DNA of 64,000 bases from an uncultured Eubacteriales bacterium (GCA_934796165.1 CAKVOU010000003.1:76232-140231); one strand, 5' to 3'. Numbered from the stretch's first letter, positions 1 through 8,566 are shown. The notes: generated from the sequence alone by a model not told the origin. Program-made: numbers and translations.

Positions 1-2
1 CA

Positions 3-521
3 AAATACATCAAGTCCTCCGACGACAAGGCGCGTGTCGTTTTCATCGGTCCCTGCACCGCAAAGAAAATGGAATTCCAGAAGCCGGAGGTGCGCCCTTA
101 CGTGGACAGCGTGATCACCTTCGAGGAATTGCAGGCGCTCTTTGACAGCCGGGACATTGACATTATATCGCTTGAGGAAACCTTACTTGACAACGCGTCC
201 TATTTCGGGCGGATCTTTGCCCGCAGCGGCGGACTTGCCGACGCGGTACACGAAGGAATTGCCGAACACGGGGACACGGAATTTGACTACAAGCCGGTCT
301 CCTGCGACGGCATTGAGGAATGCCGCATGGCTCTGCTCCGGCTTTCCAAGGGCGTGCTGGATGCCAACTTCATTGAGGGCATGGCGTGCGTCGGCGGTTG
401 TATCGGCGGAGCCGGATGCCTGACGCACGGGGAGAAGAACCGTGCCGAGGTAGACGAATACGGAAAGCTCGCGCACGAGAAGCGCATTTCCGACGCGATC
501 GGGATCCTGAAGCACAACTGA
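3..521 (+). CDS. Monomeric [FeFe] hydrogenase, C-terminal part (5' end outside the window)
   Basis: This is the C-terminal 172 residues of an iron-only hydrogenase, which interconverts protons plus electrons and H2 at an H-cluster. The frame is open from base 3, so the gene begins before the window. Visible H-cluster motifs are FIGPCTAKK near the start, with a cysteine that binds the cluster region, and EGMACVGGCIGG followed by GCLTHGEKN near the end. The last stretch resembles the monomeric clostridial type (TIGR04105-like) more than the HydA type, which usually reads MACPGGC. Nearby Nfn-type and alcohol dehydrogenase genes fit fermentative redox balancing. The physiological direction and electron partner cannot be read from this fragment. 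Confidence 0.88.
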   Translation, partial: KYIKSSDDKARVVFIGPCTAKKMEFQKPEVRPYVDSVITFEELQALFDSRDIDIISLEETLLDNASYFGRIFARSGGLADAVHEGIAEHGDTEFDYKPVSCDGIEECRMALLRLSKGVLDANFIEGMACVGGCIGGAGCLTHGEKNRAEVDEYGKLAHEKRISDAIGILKHN

Positions 522-594
522 TAACGGGCAGTCCCACGATTCGCCGCCCCTCTTCCGGGCGTTCTCGCGGCGCTCTTTTTCCCTCACTCACCGT

Positions 595-622
595 AAAAAA
601 TCCCCGCCTGACGGCGGGGATT
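595..622 (-). terminator. Intrinsic terminator of the MATE gene, probably bidirectional
   Basis: A perfect 10-bp stem (599-608 with 613-622, loop TGAC) is followed on the minus strand by six T residues. It lies between the convergent ends of the hydrogenase and the MATE exporter and most strongly fits the minus-strand gene. Confidence 0.8.
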
Positions 623-700
623 GGTTTGTATCCGATTGTTCCGGAGCCGCGGACGCGGTATCCGGCTTCTCAACGGTCGGGACCTCCCCGTCCGGGCGGG

Positions 701-2080
701 TCAGGCAACAACCTCCTGCTTCTCTGCCTCTTCCGGGGGAGTCAGCGGCTTCGGGTCATGCTTCTTGCGGATGGCAAGGAGGCAGAACACCACCGACAGC
801 ACGGTCGCAATGCACCAACCGACCGGCCACGCCGACCAGATACCCGTTGTGCCGAACGGTTCAGACAGGACAGTGGCAAGCACCACACGCAGAATCAGGT
901 CGGTGAAGGTCGCGATCATGAACCGCACCATCATGCCGGAACCGCGCAGAATGCCGTCCGCGACCAGTTTGACAGAGATGACCAGATAGAACGGCGAGAC
1001 TATGCGCAAAAATTCCAGAGCGACCTCCATGGCTCCGCCCTCCGGGTGCTCCATGAAGAGCGAGACGAGGGACCTGCCACCAAGCAGGAACAGGGCGACA
1101 AGCGGGACGGCGATACACAGAATCATACGCACCGCCGCCGGGAATCCCGCGCGGATGCGGTCGTACTTCCCCGCTCCGCGGTTCTGCGCCGTGTAGTTGG
1201 AGATTCCGTTGCCGATGGTGGTAAAGGACGTAAGAGCCAGGTTATTGAGCTTGATGGCGGCGGAATATCCGGCAATGACGGTTGCGCCGAAGGTGTTGAT
1301 GACCCTCTGGATCATGATGTTACCGACCGAAATGAAGCTCTGCTGCAGAATACTCGGGATTGCGATGACGGCGATGCGTCCGAGGAGCGGAGCGGAAAAG
1401 ATCTGCAGTTTTCCTGTACCGCGGAACCGGGCAAGCCGTTTCACCACGAACAGCACGGCGAGCACACAGCTGACGCCCTGGCAGATGAAGGTTGCCCAAG
1501 CGACGCCGGCAACGCCCATCTGAAATGCGGTCACGAACAGAATATCCGCGCCGATGTTCGCCGTAGACGAAGCGGCAAGAAACCAGAACGGTGTGCGGGA
1601 ATCGCCGAGTGCGGAGAAGATGCCGGTCGCGATGTTATAAAAGAAGACGAACGGCAGACCCGCAATGTAAATATCGAGGTACAGGCGGCAATCGTCGAGG
1701 AGTTCTGGCGGGGTGTTGATCATCTCAAGCAAGGGATCCGTGAGAAGGAAGCCGCAGAGCATGAGCAAGGCGCAAAGCACCGCGCCCGCAATGCTCGCGG
1801 TGGAAACGGCTGTTTTCATTTTACCGTATTCCTTTGCACCGAAGAGCTGGGACACGATGACGGACACGCCGATGTTGCAGCCGAACGCGAACGCAAGGAA
1901 GATCAGAGTGATCTCATAGCTGTTTCCGACTGCCGCCAGTGCATTTTCGCCGATGAATTTTCCGGCGACAAGGCTGTCCGCGAGGTTATAAAGCTGCTGG
2001 AAAATGATACTGCCGAAGAGCGGCAGACAGAATTTCCACAACACGCGGCTTGGTTTTCCGACCGTCAGATCCTGATTCAT
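701..2080 (-). CDS. MATE family efflux transporter
   Basis: This 459-residue integral membrane protein matches the multidrug and toxic compound extrusion family in length and pattern, with about twelve hydrophobic segments. The N-terminus shows the family-like segment LPLFGSIIFQQLYNLADSLV. Such carriers export cationic or other small compounds using a Na+ or H+ gradient. The ATG start is supported by GGAGG eight bases upstream, and a promoter-like pair lies at 2162-2191. The C-terminus is short and charged. The substrate is unknown. A second MATE gene at 9657-11057 differs clearly in sequence, so they are not a recent duplicate. Confidence 0.9.
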   Translation of the reverse strand: MNQDLTVGKPSRVLWKFCLPLFGSIIFQQLYNLADSLVAGKFIGENALAAVGNSYEITLIFLAFAFGCNIGVSVIVSQLFGAKEYGKMKTAVSTASIAGAVLCALLMLCGFLLTDPLLEMINTPPELLDDCRLYLDIYIAGLPFVFFYNIATGIFSALGDSRTPFWFLAASSTANIGADILFVTAFQMGVAGVAWATFICQGVSCVLAVLFVVKRLARFRGTGKLQIFSAPLLGRIAVIAIPSILQQSFISVGNIMIQRVINTFGATVIAGYSAAIKLNNLALTSFTTIGNGISNYTAQNRGAGKYDRIRAGFPAAVRMILCIAVPLVALFLLGGRSLVSLFMEHPEGGAMEVALEFLRIVSPFYLVISVKLVADGILRGSGMMVRFMIATFTDLILRVVLATVLSEPFGTTGIWSAWPVGWCIATVLSVVFCLLAIRKKHDPKPLTPPEEAEKQEVVA

Positions 2081-2161
2081 ATGACCTCCATCCGCTCTCC
2101 CGGGAGCAGACCGCCGTCGGCGGGCAGCTTCCGGTCAAGACGCTTTGCTTTTTCCACTTCA

Positions 2162-2191
2162 ATCATACTGCAAAATACAGGCGGATTTCAA
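2162..2191 (-). promoter_or_regulatory. Candidate sigma70 promoter for the MATE gene
   Basis: On the minus strand TTGAAA (2186-2191) and TATGAT (2162-2167) are separated by 18 bp, about 80 bp upstream of the MATE start codon. Confidence 0.5.
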
Positions 2192-2259
2192 GCGCAATTC
2201 TGTCCAAAGTTGCGGCGATTCCGCCGCTGAAAATCACAATATTCGACAAGGAGAATCCC

Positions 2260-2805
2260 ATGAAAATTCTGATTGCATCCGACCTGCACGGTTCCGCATA
2301 CTGGACGCGGAGGCTCACGGAAGCCATTTCAGCCGAGGCGCCCGAACGCATTCTTCTGCTCGGCGATCTGCTCTATCACGGTCCCCGCAATGACCTGCCG
2401 CGCGACTATGCGCCGAAGGAGGTCATTTCGCTGCTCTCCCCGCTTGCAAAGCGTCTTCTCTGTGTCCGCGGCAACTGCGACACGGAGGTAGACCAGATGG
2501 TACTTCCCTTCCCGATGCTTGCGGACTACGCGGTCCTCACGGCAGGCGACCGGCTCATTTACGCCTCGCACGGGCATCATCCGGAGACGGTGGTTCCGTA
2601 TCTGACGGGCACCGGAAGTATCTATCTGCAAGGGCACACCCACGTGCCGATGTGCGAAGAGAAGGAGGGATATCTGCACCTCAATCCGGGCAGTGTATCC
2701 ATTCCCAAAGAGAACTCTCCGCACAGCTATATGACGTTTGAGGACGGCTTGTTCCTCTGGAAGGATCTTGACGGAGGCGGAAGCTACCGGGAGTACCGGG
2801 TGTAA
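2260..2805 (+). CDS. yfcE: YfcE-type metallophosphoesterase
   Basis: This 181-residue protein is a calcineurin-like phosphodiesterase of the YfcE/MJ0936 group, a dimetal enzyme hydrolysing phosphodiester bonds; the physiological substrate is usually unknown. The dimetal motifs occur in order: SDLHGS near residue 7, LLGDLLYHGPRND, VRGNCD, SHGHH and QGHTHVP. The length is typical. The open frame extends 5' to about 2050, but the ATG at 2260 is chosen because AAGGAG sits just upstream and the protein then begins directly with the first beta strand, MKILIASDLHG. It stands alone, divergent from the MATE gene. Confidence 0.9.
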   Translation: MKILIASDLHGSAYWTRRLTEAISAEAPERILLLGDLLYHGPRNDLPRDYAPKEVISLLSPLAKRLLCVRGNCDTEVDQMVLPFPMLADYAVLTAGDRLIYASHGHHPETVVPYLTGTGSIYLQGHTHVPMCEEKEGYLHLNPGSVSIPKENSPHSYMTFEDGLFLWKDLDGGGSYREYRV

Positions 2806-2928
2806 GGAGGGCGGGGCTATCGTGAGTGCCGGATTTTAGCCGGGCGGGGCTTTTTCGGGCTTGTTTCTGCCGTCCGGTTGGCGTCCGGCGGCGTCCTGTG
2901 CCGCGTCCGGTTGGCGTTGTCCCGCAGG

Positions 2929-2961
2929 AAAGCCGCGGAGGGGGAATCCCTCCGCGGCTTT
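2929..2961 (+). terminator. Hairpin downstream of the phosphoesterase gene
   Basis: A perfect 13-bp GC-rich stem (AAGCCGCGGAGGG and its complement) with a short loop is followed by a T-rich stretch (TTTCTGTTTG) about 125 bp after the yfcE stop. It fits a terminator, though the T run is interrupted. Confidence 0.55.
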
Positions 2962-2985
2962 CTGTTTGAATATCGGAAACCGAGC

Positions 2986-3046
2986 CGCCCGCCCCGCCTG
3001 TCGGCGGGGCACCCGCGAAAGCGGGGATCCGACGGCGGGGCGGGCG
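2986..3046. repeat. Nested GC-rich inverted repeat
   Basis: Perfect 13-bp arms (2986-2998 and 3034-3046) enclose a second 5-bp pair (3000-3004 with 3029-3033) and an inner CCCGC-GAAA-GCGGG hairpin (3012-3025). The surrounding 2806-3206 stretch has no convincing gene. Its open frames are low-complexity Arg/Pro/Gly products of GC-rich DNA without ribosome binding sites. Confidence 0.6.
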
Positions 3047-3206
3047 AGGGGGACGGCGAGCTTCACCGCCCCGCCCGGGGCGGCGGAAGTCCCCGGCGCG
3101 CCGCCGGAGTTGGCGCGGCGGGGACGGAAGTCGCCCCGGGCGGGATGAATCCCGTTCTTTGAGGTACCCAGACTCTTTGGGGTAGCGTACACGCCCCCCC
3201 GGATAT

Positions 3207-3326
3207 AAAAAACCGCCGGCTACTTCCCAAAGAGCCGGCGGAAATACAATGTTCGGAAGACTTACATCAAATCCCGGCATCCCCATGCCGGAACTTACGC
3301 TTCCACCGGAGGATCCAATCTCCGTT
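3207..3326 (-). ncRNA. Candidate standalone small RNA of about 120 nt
   Basis: On the minus strand an extended -10 element, TGTTATAAT (core 3333-3338), is followed by about 85 nt with no ribosome binding site or plausible frame. A strong intrinsic terminator follows: a 9-bp stem at 3213-3221 with 3233-3241, then six T residues. Inside are a perfect CCGGCAT-GGGG-ATGCCGG hairpin (3273-3290) and a CGGAG/CTCCG pair. No gene lies downstream on that strand, so it is not a leader. I do not recognise the core motifs of SRP RNA, 6S RNA, tmRNA or a known riboswitch. The -35 region is poor. Confidence 0.4.
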
Positions 3327-3516
3327 ACATATATTATAACACGGTTATTTTCTGCGCGGAAATGCAGGTTTGGCATACGGCTATGCACCCGGCGCATAAA
3401 GGGGCGGTGCCCCGTTTGTTCCATCGGCAACCGGTATTTCCCCGATAAATATTCCTCATTGATGTCAGGAAACATCTCTGCGGGCAAACCGGGAACCCGG
3501 ACAACTTGTTTTCTCT

Positions 3517-3556
3517 ACACACAGCCCCCGACGGCTTTGCCGTCGGGGGCTGTGTG
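3517..3556 (-). terminator. Hairpin downstream of nfnB
   Basis: A perfect 18-bp stem with a short loop lies 22 bp after the nfnB stop. There is no clean T run on the minus strand, so it may act as a transcript-end stabiliser as much as a terminator. Confidence 0.6.
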
Positions 3557-3577
3557 TTATTTATGTTTCGCCAAAAC

Positions 3578-4996
3578 TCAGTTCTTCTTCGAGAGGAACT
3601 CGTCGATTGCCTTTGCGGCAACCTTGCCGGCGCCCATTGCGGAAATGACCGTAGCGGCACCGGTCACGGCGTCACCGCCTGCGTAAACGGCATCGCGGGA
3701 GGTCTTGCCGGTATCCTCTTCAACGATGATACCGCCGTGCGCGTTGACATCCAGTCCCTTGGTGGTGGACTTGATGAGCGGGTTCGGCGAGGTACCGATC
3801 GAGATGACGACCGTATCCACATCAAGGACAAATTCACTGCCTTCGATCGGAACAGGACGGCGTCTGCCCTTCGCGTCGGGCTCGCCCAGCTCCATGCGGA
3901 TGCACTTCATGCCGGTCACGAAACCGTTCTTCGGGTCACGCTTGTCGTCGGGATTGTTGTAGCCGAGGATCTCAACGGGATTGTTGAGCAGCTTGAACTC
4001 AATTCCCTCTTCCTTTGCGTGCTCGACTTCCTCACGACGTGCGGGAAGCTCTGCCTCGGAACGGCGGTAGACAATGTACACCTTCTCGGCACCCAGACGG
4101 AGCGCGGTACGCGCGGCGTCCATTGCGACGTTACCGCCGCCGACGACAGCGACCTTGCCGCCCTTCATGATCGGGGTGACGGGATCGTCGCGGTATGCCT
4201 TCATGAGGTTGGAACGGGTCAGGAACTCGTTCGCGGAGTAAACGCCCTTGTATGCTTCGCCGGGGATTCCCATGAAGTTGGGAAGTCCTGCGCCGGAACC
4301 GATGAACACCGCCTCATAACCGTCTTCAAACAGTTCGTCGATGGTCAGGGTCTTGCCGATGACCATGTTGGTCTCGACGTCCACGCCCATCGCGGAAAGG
4401 TTATCGACTTCCTTCTGAACGATTGCCTTGGGAAGACGGAATTCGGGGATACCGTACACCAGCACGCCGCCTGCGGTGTGCAGTGCTTCAAACACGGTGA
4501 CCTTGTAGCCCTTTCTTGCGAGATCGCCTGCGCAGGTCAGACCGGAAGGACCGGAACCGACGATCGCCACGCGGTGGCCGTTTGAGGGAGCGACGACCGG
4601 CTTCCCGGTCGAATGCTCGTTGTGCCAGTCGGCGACAAAGCGCTCCAGTCTGCCGATACCGACAGGCTCGCCCTTGATACCGCGGACGCACTTGCTCTCG
4701 CACTGGGTCTCCTGCGGGCAGACACGACCGCAGACAGCGGGAAGCGCGGAGTTTTTGGAGATTACCTGGTAAGCGCCCTCAAAATCGCCTTCCTTGATCT
4801 TTGCGATGAATTCGGGGATGTGAATGTTGACCGGGCAGCCGGTAACACAGGGCATATTCTTGCAGTTCAGGCATCTTGCAGCCTCGTCAAGCGCGGTGTC
4901 CTTCGCGTAGCCGAGTGCAACTTCCTTGAAGTTATGCGCTCTGACCTCAGGCTCCTGCGTCGGCATCGGATTCTTTTTCAGACTCATGTTCGGCAT
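3578..4996 (-). CDS. nfnB: NADPH-dependent ferredoxin oxidoreductase large subunit (NfnB / GltA-like flavoprotein)
   Basis: This 472-residue FAD iron-sulfur protein belongs to the glutamate synthase small-subunit family. N-terminal cysteines C42, C45, C50 and C54 (CLNCKNMPCVTGC) and a second group (CGRVC...CESKC) bind 4Fe-4S clusters. GSGPSGL is the FAD Rossmann motif and VVGGGNVAMD the NADPH site. Paired with the FAD/NAD protein just upstream, it matches NfnAB, which couples NADPH to reduced ferredoxin plus NADH by electron bifurcation. The ATG at 4996 is chosen over a longer frame because AAAAGGAGG precedes it and only one base separates it from the upstream stop. A plain GltA role is less likely because no large glutamate synthase gene is adjacent. 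Confidence 0.85.
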   Translation of the reverse strand: MPNMSLKKNPMPTQEPEVRAHNFKEVALGYAKDTALDEAARCLNCKNMPCVTGCPVNIHIPEFIAKIKEGDFEGAYQVISKNSALPAVCGRVCPQETQCESKCVRGIKGEPVGIGRLERFVADWHNEHSTGKPVVAPSNGHRVAIVGSGPSGLTCAGDLARKGYKVTVFEALHTAGGVLVYGIPEFRLPKAIVQKEVDNLSAMGVDVETNMVIGKTLTIDELFEDGYEAVFIGSGAGLPNFMGIPGEAYKGVYSANEFLTRSNLMKAYRDDPVTPIMKGGKVAVVGGGNVAMDAARTALRLGAEKVYIVYRRSEAELPARREEVEHAKEEGIEFKLLNNPVEILGYNNPDDKRDPKNGFVTGMKCIRMELGEPDAKGRRRPVPIEGSEFVLDVDTVVISIGTSPNPLIKSTTKGLDVNAHGGIIVEEDTGKTSRDAVYAGGDAVTGAATVISAMGAGKVAAKAIDEFLSKKN

Positions 4997-4997
4997 A

Positions 4998-5852
4998 TCA
5001 GTTTGCCTCCTTTTTGAAGAGGTTGCACGCTTCATCGTATGCGTGCTTCTCAAAATCACGGTACATGGCACCGCGGGACATTGCTTCGTCGAAATCGACT
5101 TCATAGCCGTTGAAATCGGGGCCGTCCACGCAGGCAAACTTGGTGACCTTCTTGTCGCCTTCGGTCAGGGTCAGACGGCAGCCGCCGCACATACCCGTTC
5201 CGTCGATCATGATCGGGTTCATGGAAACCGTGCAGGGAATGCCGGTCGGCTTGGTTGCGGCAACGACAAACTTCATCATGATCAGAGGACCGATGGTGAT
5301 GACCTCGTCAAACTTCTCGCCCTCGGCGAACATTTCGTTCAGCGGGACGCAGACGTTGCCGTGTCTGCCGTAAGAGCCGTCATCCGTCATCACAAAGAGA
5401 CGGTTGGAAGCCGCGCGGAATTCGTCCTCCAGAATGAGGAGATCCTTGGAACGGAAGCCGATGACGGAAGTCACCTGTGCCCCCATCTCATGCAGCTTCT
5501 GCGCGATGGGAAGTGCAATCGCACAGCCGACGCCGCCGCCGACAATGCAGACCTTCTTTTTGCCTTCCAGCTCGGTGGGCTTGCCGAGAGGACCCACGAA
5601 ATCGTGGAGGCTGTCGCCCGCATTCAACTGGTTGAGCTTGTAGGTGGTTGCGCCGACGATTTGGAAAATGATCGTCACGGTGCCGGCGTCGCGGTCATAG
5701 CCCGCAACAGTCAGCGGGATACGCTCGCCTTCCGCGTCGGTACGCAGAATGATGAATTGACCCGGCTCTGCCTTCTTGGCAACTGCCGGTGCCTCGATGA
5801 CCATCTTTGTCACCGTGGGGTTCAGCGGTGTCTTCTCAATAATTCTGTACAT
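4998..5852 (-). CDS. nfnA: FAD/NAD-binding electron-transfer subunit (NfnA-like, PyrK/sulfide dehydrogenase family)
   Basis: This 284-residue ferredoxin reductase-like protein carries an N-terminal FAD-binding barrel, an NAD-binding GGGVGCA segment and a C-terminal 2Fe-2S region with GMCGGC plus a later FACVDGP cysteine. It is the usual partner of the GltA-like protein downstream. Together they form the NADH-dependent reduced ferredoxin:NADP+ oxidoreductase of clostridia. The start is MYRIIEKTPL at 5852, preceded by GAAAGGATC; the frame stays open further upstream without an SD. It resembles PyrK at 28929-29675, but the context and lack of a pyrD partner support NfnA. Confidence 0.83.
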   Translation of the reverse strand: MYRIIEKTPLNPTVTKMVIEAPAVAKKAEPGQFIILRTDAEGERIPLTVAGYDRDAGTVTIIFQIVGATTYKLNQLNAGDSLHDFVGPLGKPTELEGKKKVCIVGGGVGCAIALPIAQKLHEMGAQVTSVIGFRSKDLLILEDEFRAASNRLFVMTDDGSYGRHGNVCVPLNEMFAEGEKFDEVITIGPLIMMKFVVAATKPTGIPCTVSMNPIMIDGTGMCGGCRLTLTEGDKKVTKFACVDGPDFNGYEVDFDEAMSRGAMYRDFEKHAYDEACNLFKKEAN

Positions 5853-6004
5853 TTTTGATCCTTTCCCGGAAGGAATCCGCCACACCGCGGCGAACAGTCC
5901 CGGTTTTTCATAATATACAAACAGGCAAGCCGGATGGATTTGCCGGGAACATTCCCGAAAAAGCACCCGATTTTCCTGTCCATTGACAATGTCCTTTATC
6001 CCAC

Positions 6005-6067
6005 GACAGGGGAAGACCGTTTTTTACAGTCTCCCCCGTCGGTTCTATTACCGGGAATTTTCCCGGT
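6005..6067 (-). terminator. Two consecutive hairpins between adh and nfnA
   Basis: A long stem pairs 6005-6020 with about 6026-6040 (allowing G-U pairs). A second, nearly palindromic ACCGGGAA...TTCCCGGT element lies at 6050-6067, just after the alcohol dehydrogenase stop. They probably end the adh transcript; a role in nfn expression is possible. Confidence 0.5.
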
Positions 6068-6090
6068 TCAGGCACTGAATGCGGCTTTTA

Positions 6091-7308
6091 TCAGAAGTCG
6101 ACCTCGGTGTCGTAGTAGCAGCACTTGAGCAGCTTCTCCATCTCTTCCTGGCTGGGCTGACGCGGGTTGGACCCCGTGCAGGCATCGGCAATCGCGTTCT
6201 TTGCGATCTCGGGAAGTCTTTCAAGGAACACCTTCTCCGGCACAAAGCCCTCAGCGCACGGATAGCTGTCTGCGCCGTAGTTCTTGATGCAGTGAGGAAT
6301 GTTCAACTCGTCGTTCATCTTACGCAGATAAGCGATGAGGAGTTTCACCTTCTCGTCGTCGTTCGCACCGCCGAGACCCATATAGTCGGCAATCACACCG
6401 TAACGCTTCTTCGCGGTGGGGTCCTTTGCGTTGAACGCGATGACCTTCGGCAGGTACATAGCGTTTGCAGCGCCGTGGATGATGTGAGCACCGTAGTCAG
6501 CGAAAGCAGCGCCGGTCTTATGAGCCATGGAGTGAACGATGCCGAGCAGAGCGTTGGAGAACGCCATACCTGCAAGGCACTGTGCATTGTGCATTGCATC
6601 TCTCTTTGCCATATCGCCGTTGTAGGAATCCACCAGATCGTTCTGAATCATCTTGATGGCAAAGATGGCAAGCGGGTCGGTGTAGTCGCAGTTCGCGGTG
6701 GAAACATACGCTTCGATCGCGTGCGTCATAGCGTCCATACCGGTATGAGCGACCAGCTTCTTGGGCATGGTCTCGGCAAGATCGGGATCAACGATTGCAA
6801 CGTCGGGCGTGATCTCGAAGTCGGCAATCGGGTACTTGATTCCCTTGTGGTAATCGGTGATGATGGAGAATGCGGTCACCTCGGTTGCGGTACCGGAGGT
6901 GGAAGAAATTGCGCAGAAGTGTGCCTTCTTGCGGAGCTTGGGAAGACCGAACACCTTGCACATATCCTCAAAGGTGGTTTCCGGATGCTCGTACTTGATC
7001 CACATTGCCTTTGCAGCGTCGATCGGAGAACCGCCGCCCATGGCGATGATCCAGTCAGGCTGGAACTTGAGCATTGCGTCCGCGCCGCGCATAACGGTTT
7101 CTACGGACGGATCGGGCTCAATCCCCTCGAACAGCTCGACTTCCATGCCGGCTTCCTTCAGATACGCAACCGCACGGTCCAGGAAACCGAACTTCTTCAT
7201 GCTTCCGCCGCCCACGCAGATCATTGCGCGCTTGCCTTCAAAGGTTTTGAGCGCTTCCAGAGCGCCCTTTCCGTGGTACAGGTCTCTCGGTAATGTAAAT
7301 CTTGCCAT
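6091..7308 (-). CDS. Iron-containing alcohol dehydrogenase (group III)
   Basis: This roughly 405-residue NAD(P)-dependent alcohol dehydrogenase is of the butanol/1,3-propanediol dehydrogenase family and reduces aldehydes to alcohols during fermentation. It shows the cofactor loop GGGSPIDAAK and the metal-binding segment HSMAHKTGAAF followed by HGAANAMYLP, which supplies the iron-ligand histidines. TSGTATEVTAFS and GMDAMTHAIEAYVS are also family-typical. Two ATGs compete: MNMARF at 7314 has GAGGAA directly against it, while MARF at 7308 has GGGAGG at better spacing, so I prefer 7308. The gene is monocistronic with its own promoter. The actual alcohol is not predictable from sequence. Confidence 0.9.
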   Translation of the reverse strand: MARFTLPRDLYHGKGALEALKTFEGKRAMICVGGGSMKKFGFLDRAVAYLKEAGMEVELFEGIEPDPSVETVMRGADAMLKFQPDWIIAMGGGSPIDAAKAMWIKYEHPETTFEDMCKVFGLPKLRKKAHFCAISSTSGTATEVTAFSIITDYHKGIKYPIADFEITPDVAIVDPDLAETMPKKLVAHTGMDAMTHAIEAYVSTANCDYTDPLAIFAIKMIQNDLVDSYNGDMAKRDAMHNAQCLAGMAFSNALLGIVHSMAHKTGAAFADYGAHIIHGAANAMYLPKVIAFNAKDPTAKKRYGVIADYMGLGGANDDEKVKLLIAYLRKMNDELNIPHCIKNYGADSYPCAEGFVPEKVFLERLPEIAKNAIADACTGSNPRQPSQEEMEKLLKCCYYDTEVDF

Positions 7309-7347
7309 ATTCATTTCCTCCCGGCAATTAATTTTCTTTTCGTTATA

Positions 7348-7376
7348 ATTTTATCACAGTCGGAAGGCGTTGTAAA
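7348..7376 (-). promoter_or_regulatory. Promoter of the alcohol dehydrogenase gene
   Basis: TTTACA (7371-7376) and TAAAAT (7348-7353) are 17 bp apart on the minus strand, about 35 bp upstream of the start. Upstream lie a CGATATAT direct repeat (7394-7401 and 7408-7415) and TTGTTCACAA (7416-7425), possible regulator contacts. Confidence 0.6.
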
Positions 7377-7547
7377 ATGCAAATCGCGCATATCGATATA
7401 TAAGTACCGATATATTTGTTCACAATTTCGGGTTTTGCGGGCATAACAAAAGAAAAGGCAAAATTCCTTCTGATTTTTATTGTAAACCCTTCTCATGACC
7501 AAACATAGAAAATCAAGTGACGGTGATGTGAATTTTTTTGCGTCGGC

Positions 7548-7576
7548 TTGAAAAGCCCCCGTGAAATGTGTATAAT
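7548..7576 (+). promoter_or_regulatory. Promoter of the methyltransferase-like operon
   Basis: TTGAAA (7548-7553) and a consensus TATAAT (7571-7576) are separated by exactly 17 bp, 26 bp before the start codon at 7603. Confidence 0.8.
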
Positions 7577-7602
7577 CAAGGTAAAGAAACGGGGGGAACG
7601 GT

Positions 7603-8481
7603 ATGGGATATGCAGAGATCCGAAGCGAGAGCGAACGGGTGCTTGCCCTCCTCTCCCGTTACCTCAATCTCACGCCGGACGCCATCCGCGCAGAGCAGAT
7701 GTACAGCATTCTCGGGGAAGAAAACCCGAAGACCGAGGAACGCGTTTTTGCGATCCTGCTTGCCTCCTTCTGCGGGCTTGACATTTACAAAAACCGGGAG
7801 GACAAGGAGTTATTCCGGCGCTATTTTCTGCCTGCCGTGAGGCGCCTTGACCCGGAGGAATACGAAAACGACCTTTATTACCGGCTGATCCGGATCCCGG
7901 AGGTCTCCCGGGACGGGTGGGAATTGAGCACGAAACGCTACCGTCCTTATGAAGCCTTTGTGCGGGACGACCCCGCGCGGGACTTTGCGGGACGTGTGAT
8001 CCCGTCGATCGGATACTTTCCCCGCGAATACCGTTACCCTGCCGTACTGGAAGGCGGGCGGGAATGGATGCTCATCACGCCGAACGAGATCAACACCATG
8101 AAAGCACCGATTGCCGCGTCGCACGGGCGGGTCCTGACCTTCGGGCTCGGACTCGGATACTTTGCGCTGCACGCGTCGGAGAAACCGGAGGTTGCCGAAG
8201 TCACGGTCGTCGAGCGCGACGAGCGGGTCATCGGGCTGTTCCGGGAGCACATTCTCCCGCAGTTCCCGCACAGGGACAAGCTGCGGCTGATCCGGGCGGA
8301 CGCGTTCGCCTATGCCGGGGAACACCTCGGGGACGGCTTTGACACGGTATTTACCGACCTCTGGCACGATCCGTCGGACGGCATTGCCCTCTACCGCCGC
8401 ATGAAACGGCTGGCGGCAGAGCATCCCGGTCCGGACTATCATTACTGGATCGAAAAAACACTGAAGATCTACGGCGCGTAA
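7603..8481 (+). CDS. SAM-dependent methyltransferase-fold protein of unknown substrate
   Basis: This 292-residue soluble protein has two parts. Residues 1 to about 150 are mostly helical and not recognised. Residues about 165-265 have a Rossmann methyltransferase pattern: VLTFGLGLGYFALHAS (motif I), VTVVERDERVIGLF with an acidic residue ending the second strand, and RADAFAY then DTVFTDLWHD (motif IV). It recalls spermidine synthase-like folds. The start has GGGGGAAC upstream. It leads a likely operon with the DUF1653 and membrane protein genes. No substrate is evident; a non-enzymatic SAM-fold role is possible. Confidence 0.6.
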   Translation: MGYAEIRSESERVLALLSRYLNLTPDAIRAEQMYSILGEENPKTEERVFAILLASFCGLDIYKNREDKELFRRYFLPAVRRLDPEEYENDLYYRLIRIPEVSRDGWELSTKRYRPYEAFVRDDPARDFAGRVIPSIGYFPREYRYPAVLEGGREWMLITPNEINTMKAPIAASHGRVLTFGLGLGYFALHASEKPEVAEVTVVERDERVIGLFREHILPQFPHRDKLRLIRADAFAYAGEHLGDGFDTVFTDLWHDPSDGIALYRRMKRLAAEHPGPDYHYWIEKTLKIYGA

Positions 8482-8566
8482 TCACCGCGCGGCAGAGCGG
8501 AACAACAAATTCAATGTGTCCGGACACCGGGGAACCCCGGCACATAAGGCACAGAAAGGATCGACT

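Noticed and set aside
386..2230. A 614-codon plus-strand frame over the MATE gene
   Set aside because: The opposite strand encodes an obvious transporter with SD and promoter; this product is a charged shadow translation.
2681..3487. A 268-codon minus-strand frame over the GC-rich spacer
   Set aside because: It is Arg/Pro/Gly low complexity, crosses a terminator and a promoter, and lacks an SD.
3578..4996. Calling the GltA-like gene a true glutamate synthase small subunit
   Set aside because: No large subunit is adjacent, whereas the FAD/NAD partner next to it fits NfnAB.
7416..7425. TTGTTCACAA as a Rex redox operator upstream of the alcohol dehydrogenase
   Set aside because: It matches only the outer TTGT/ACAA of the Rex consensus and lies upstream of the -35, so support is too weak.
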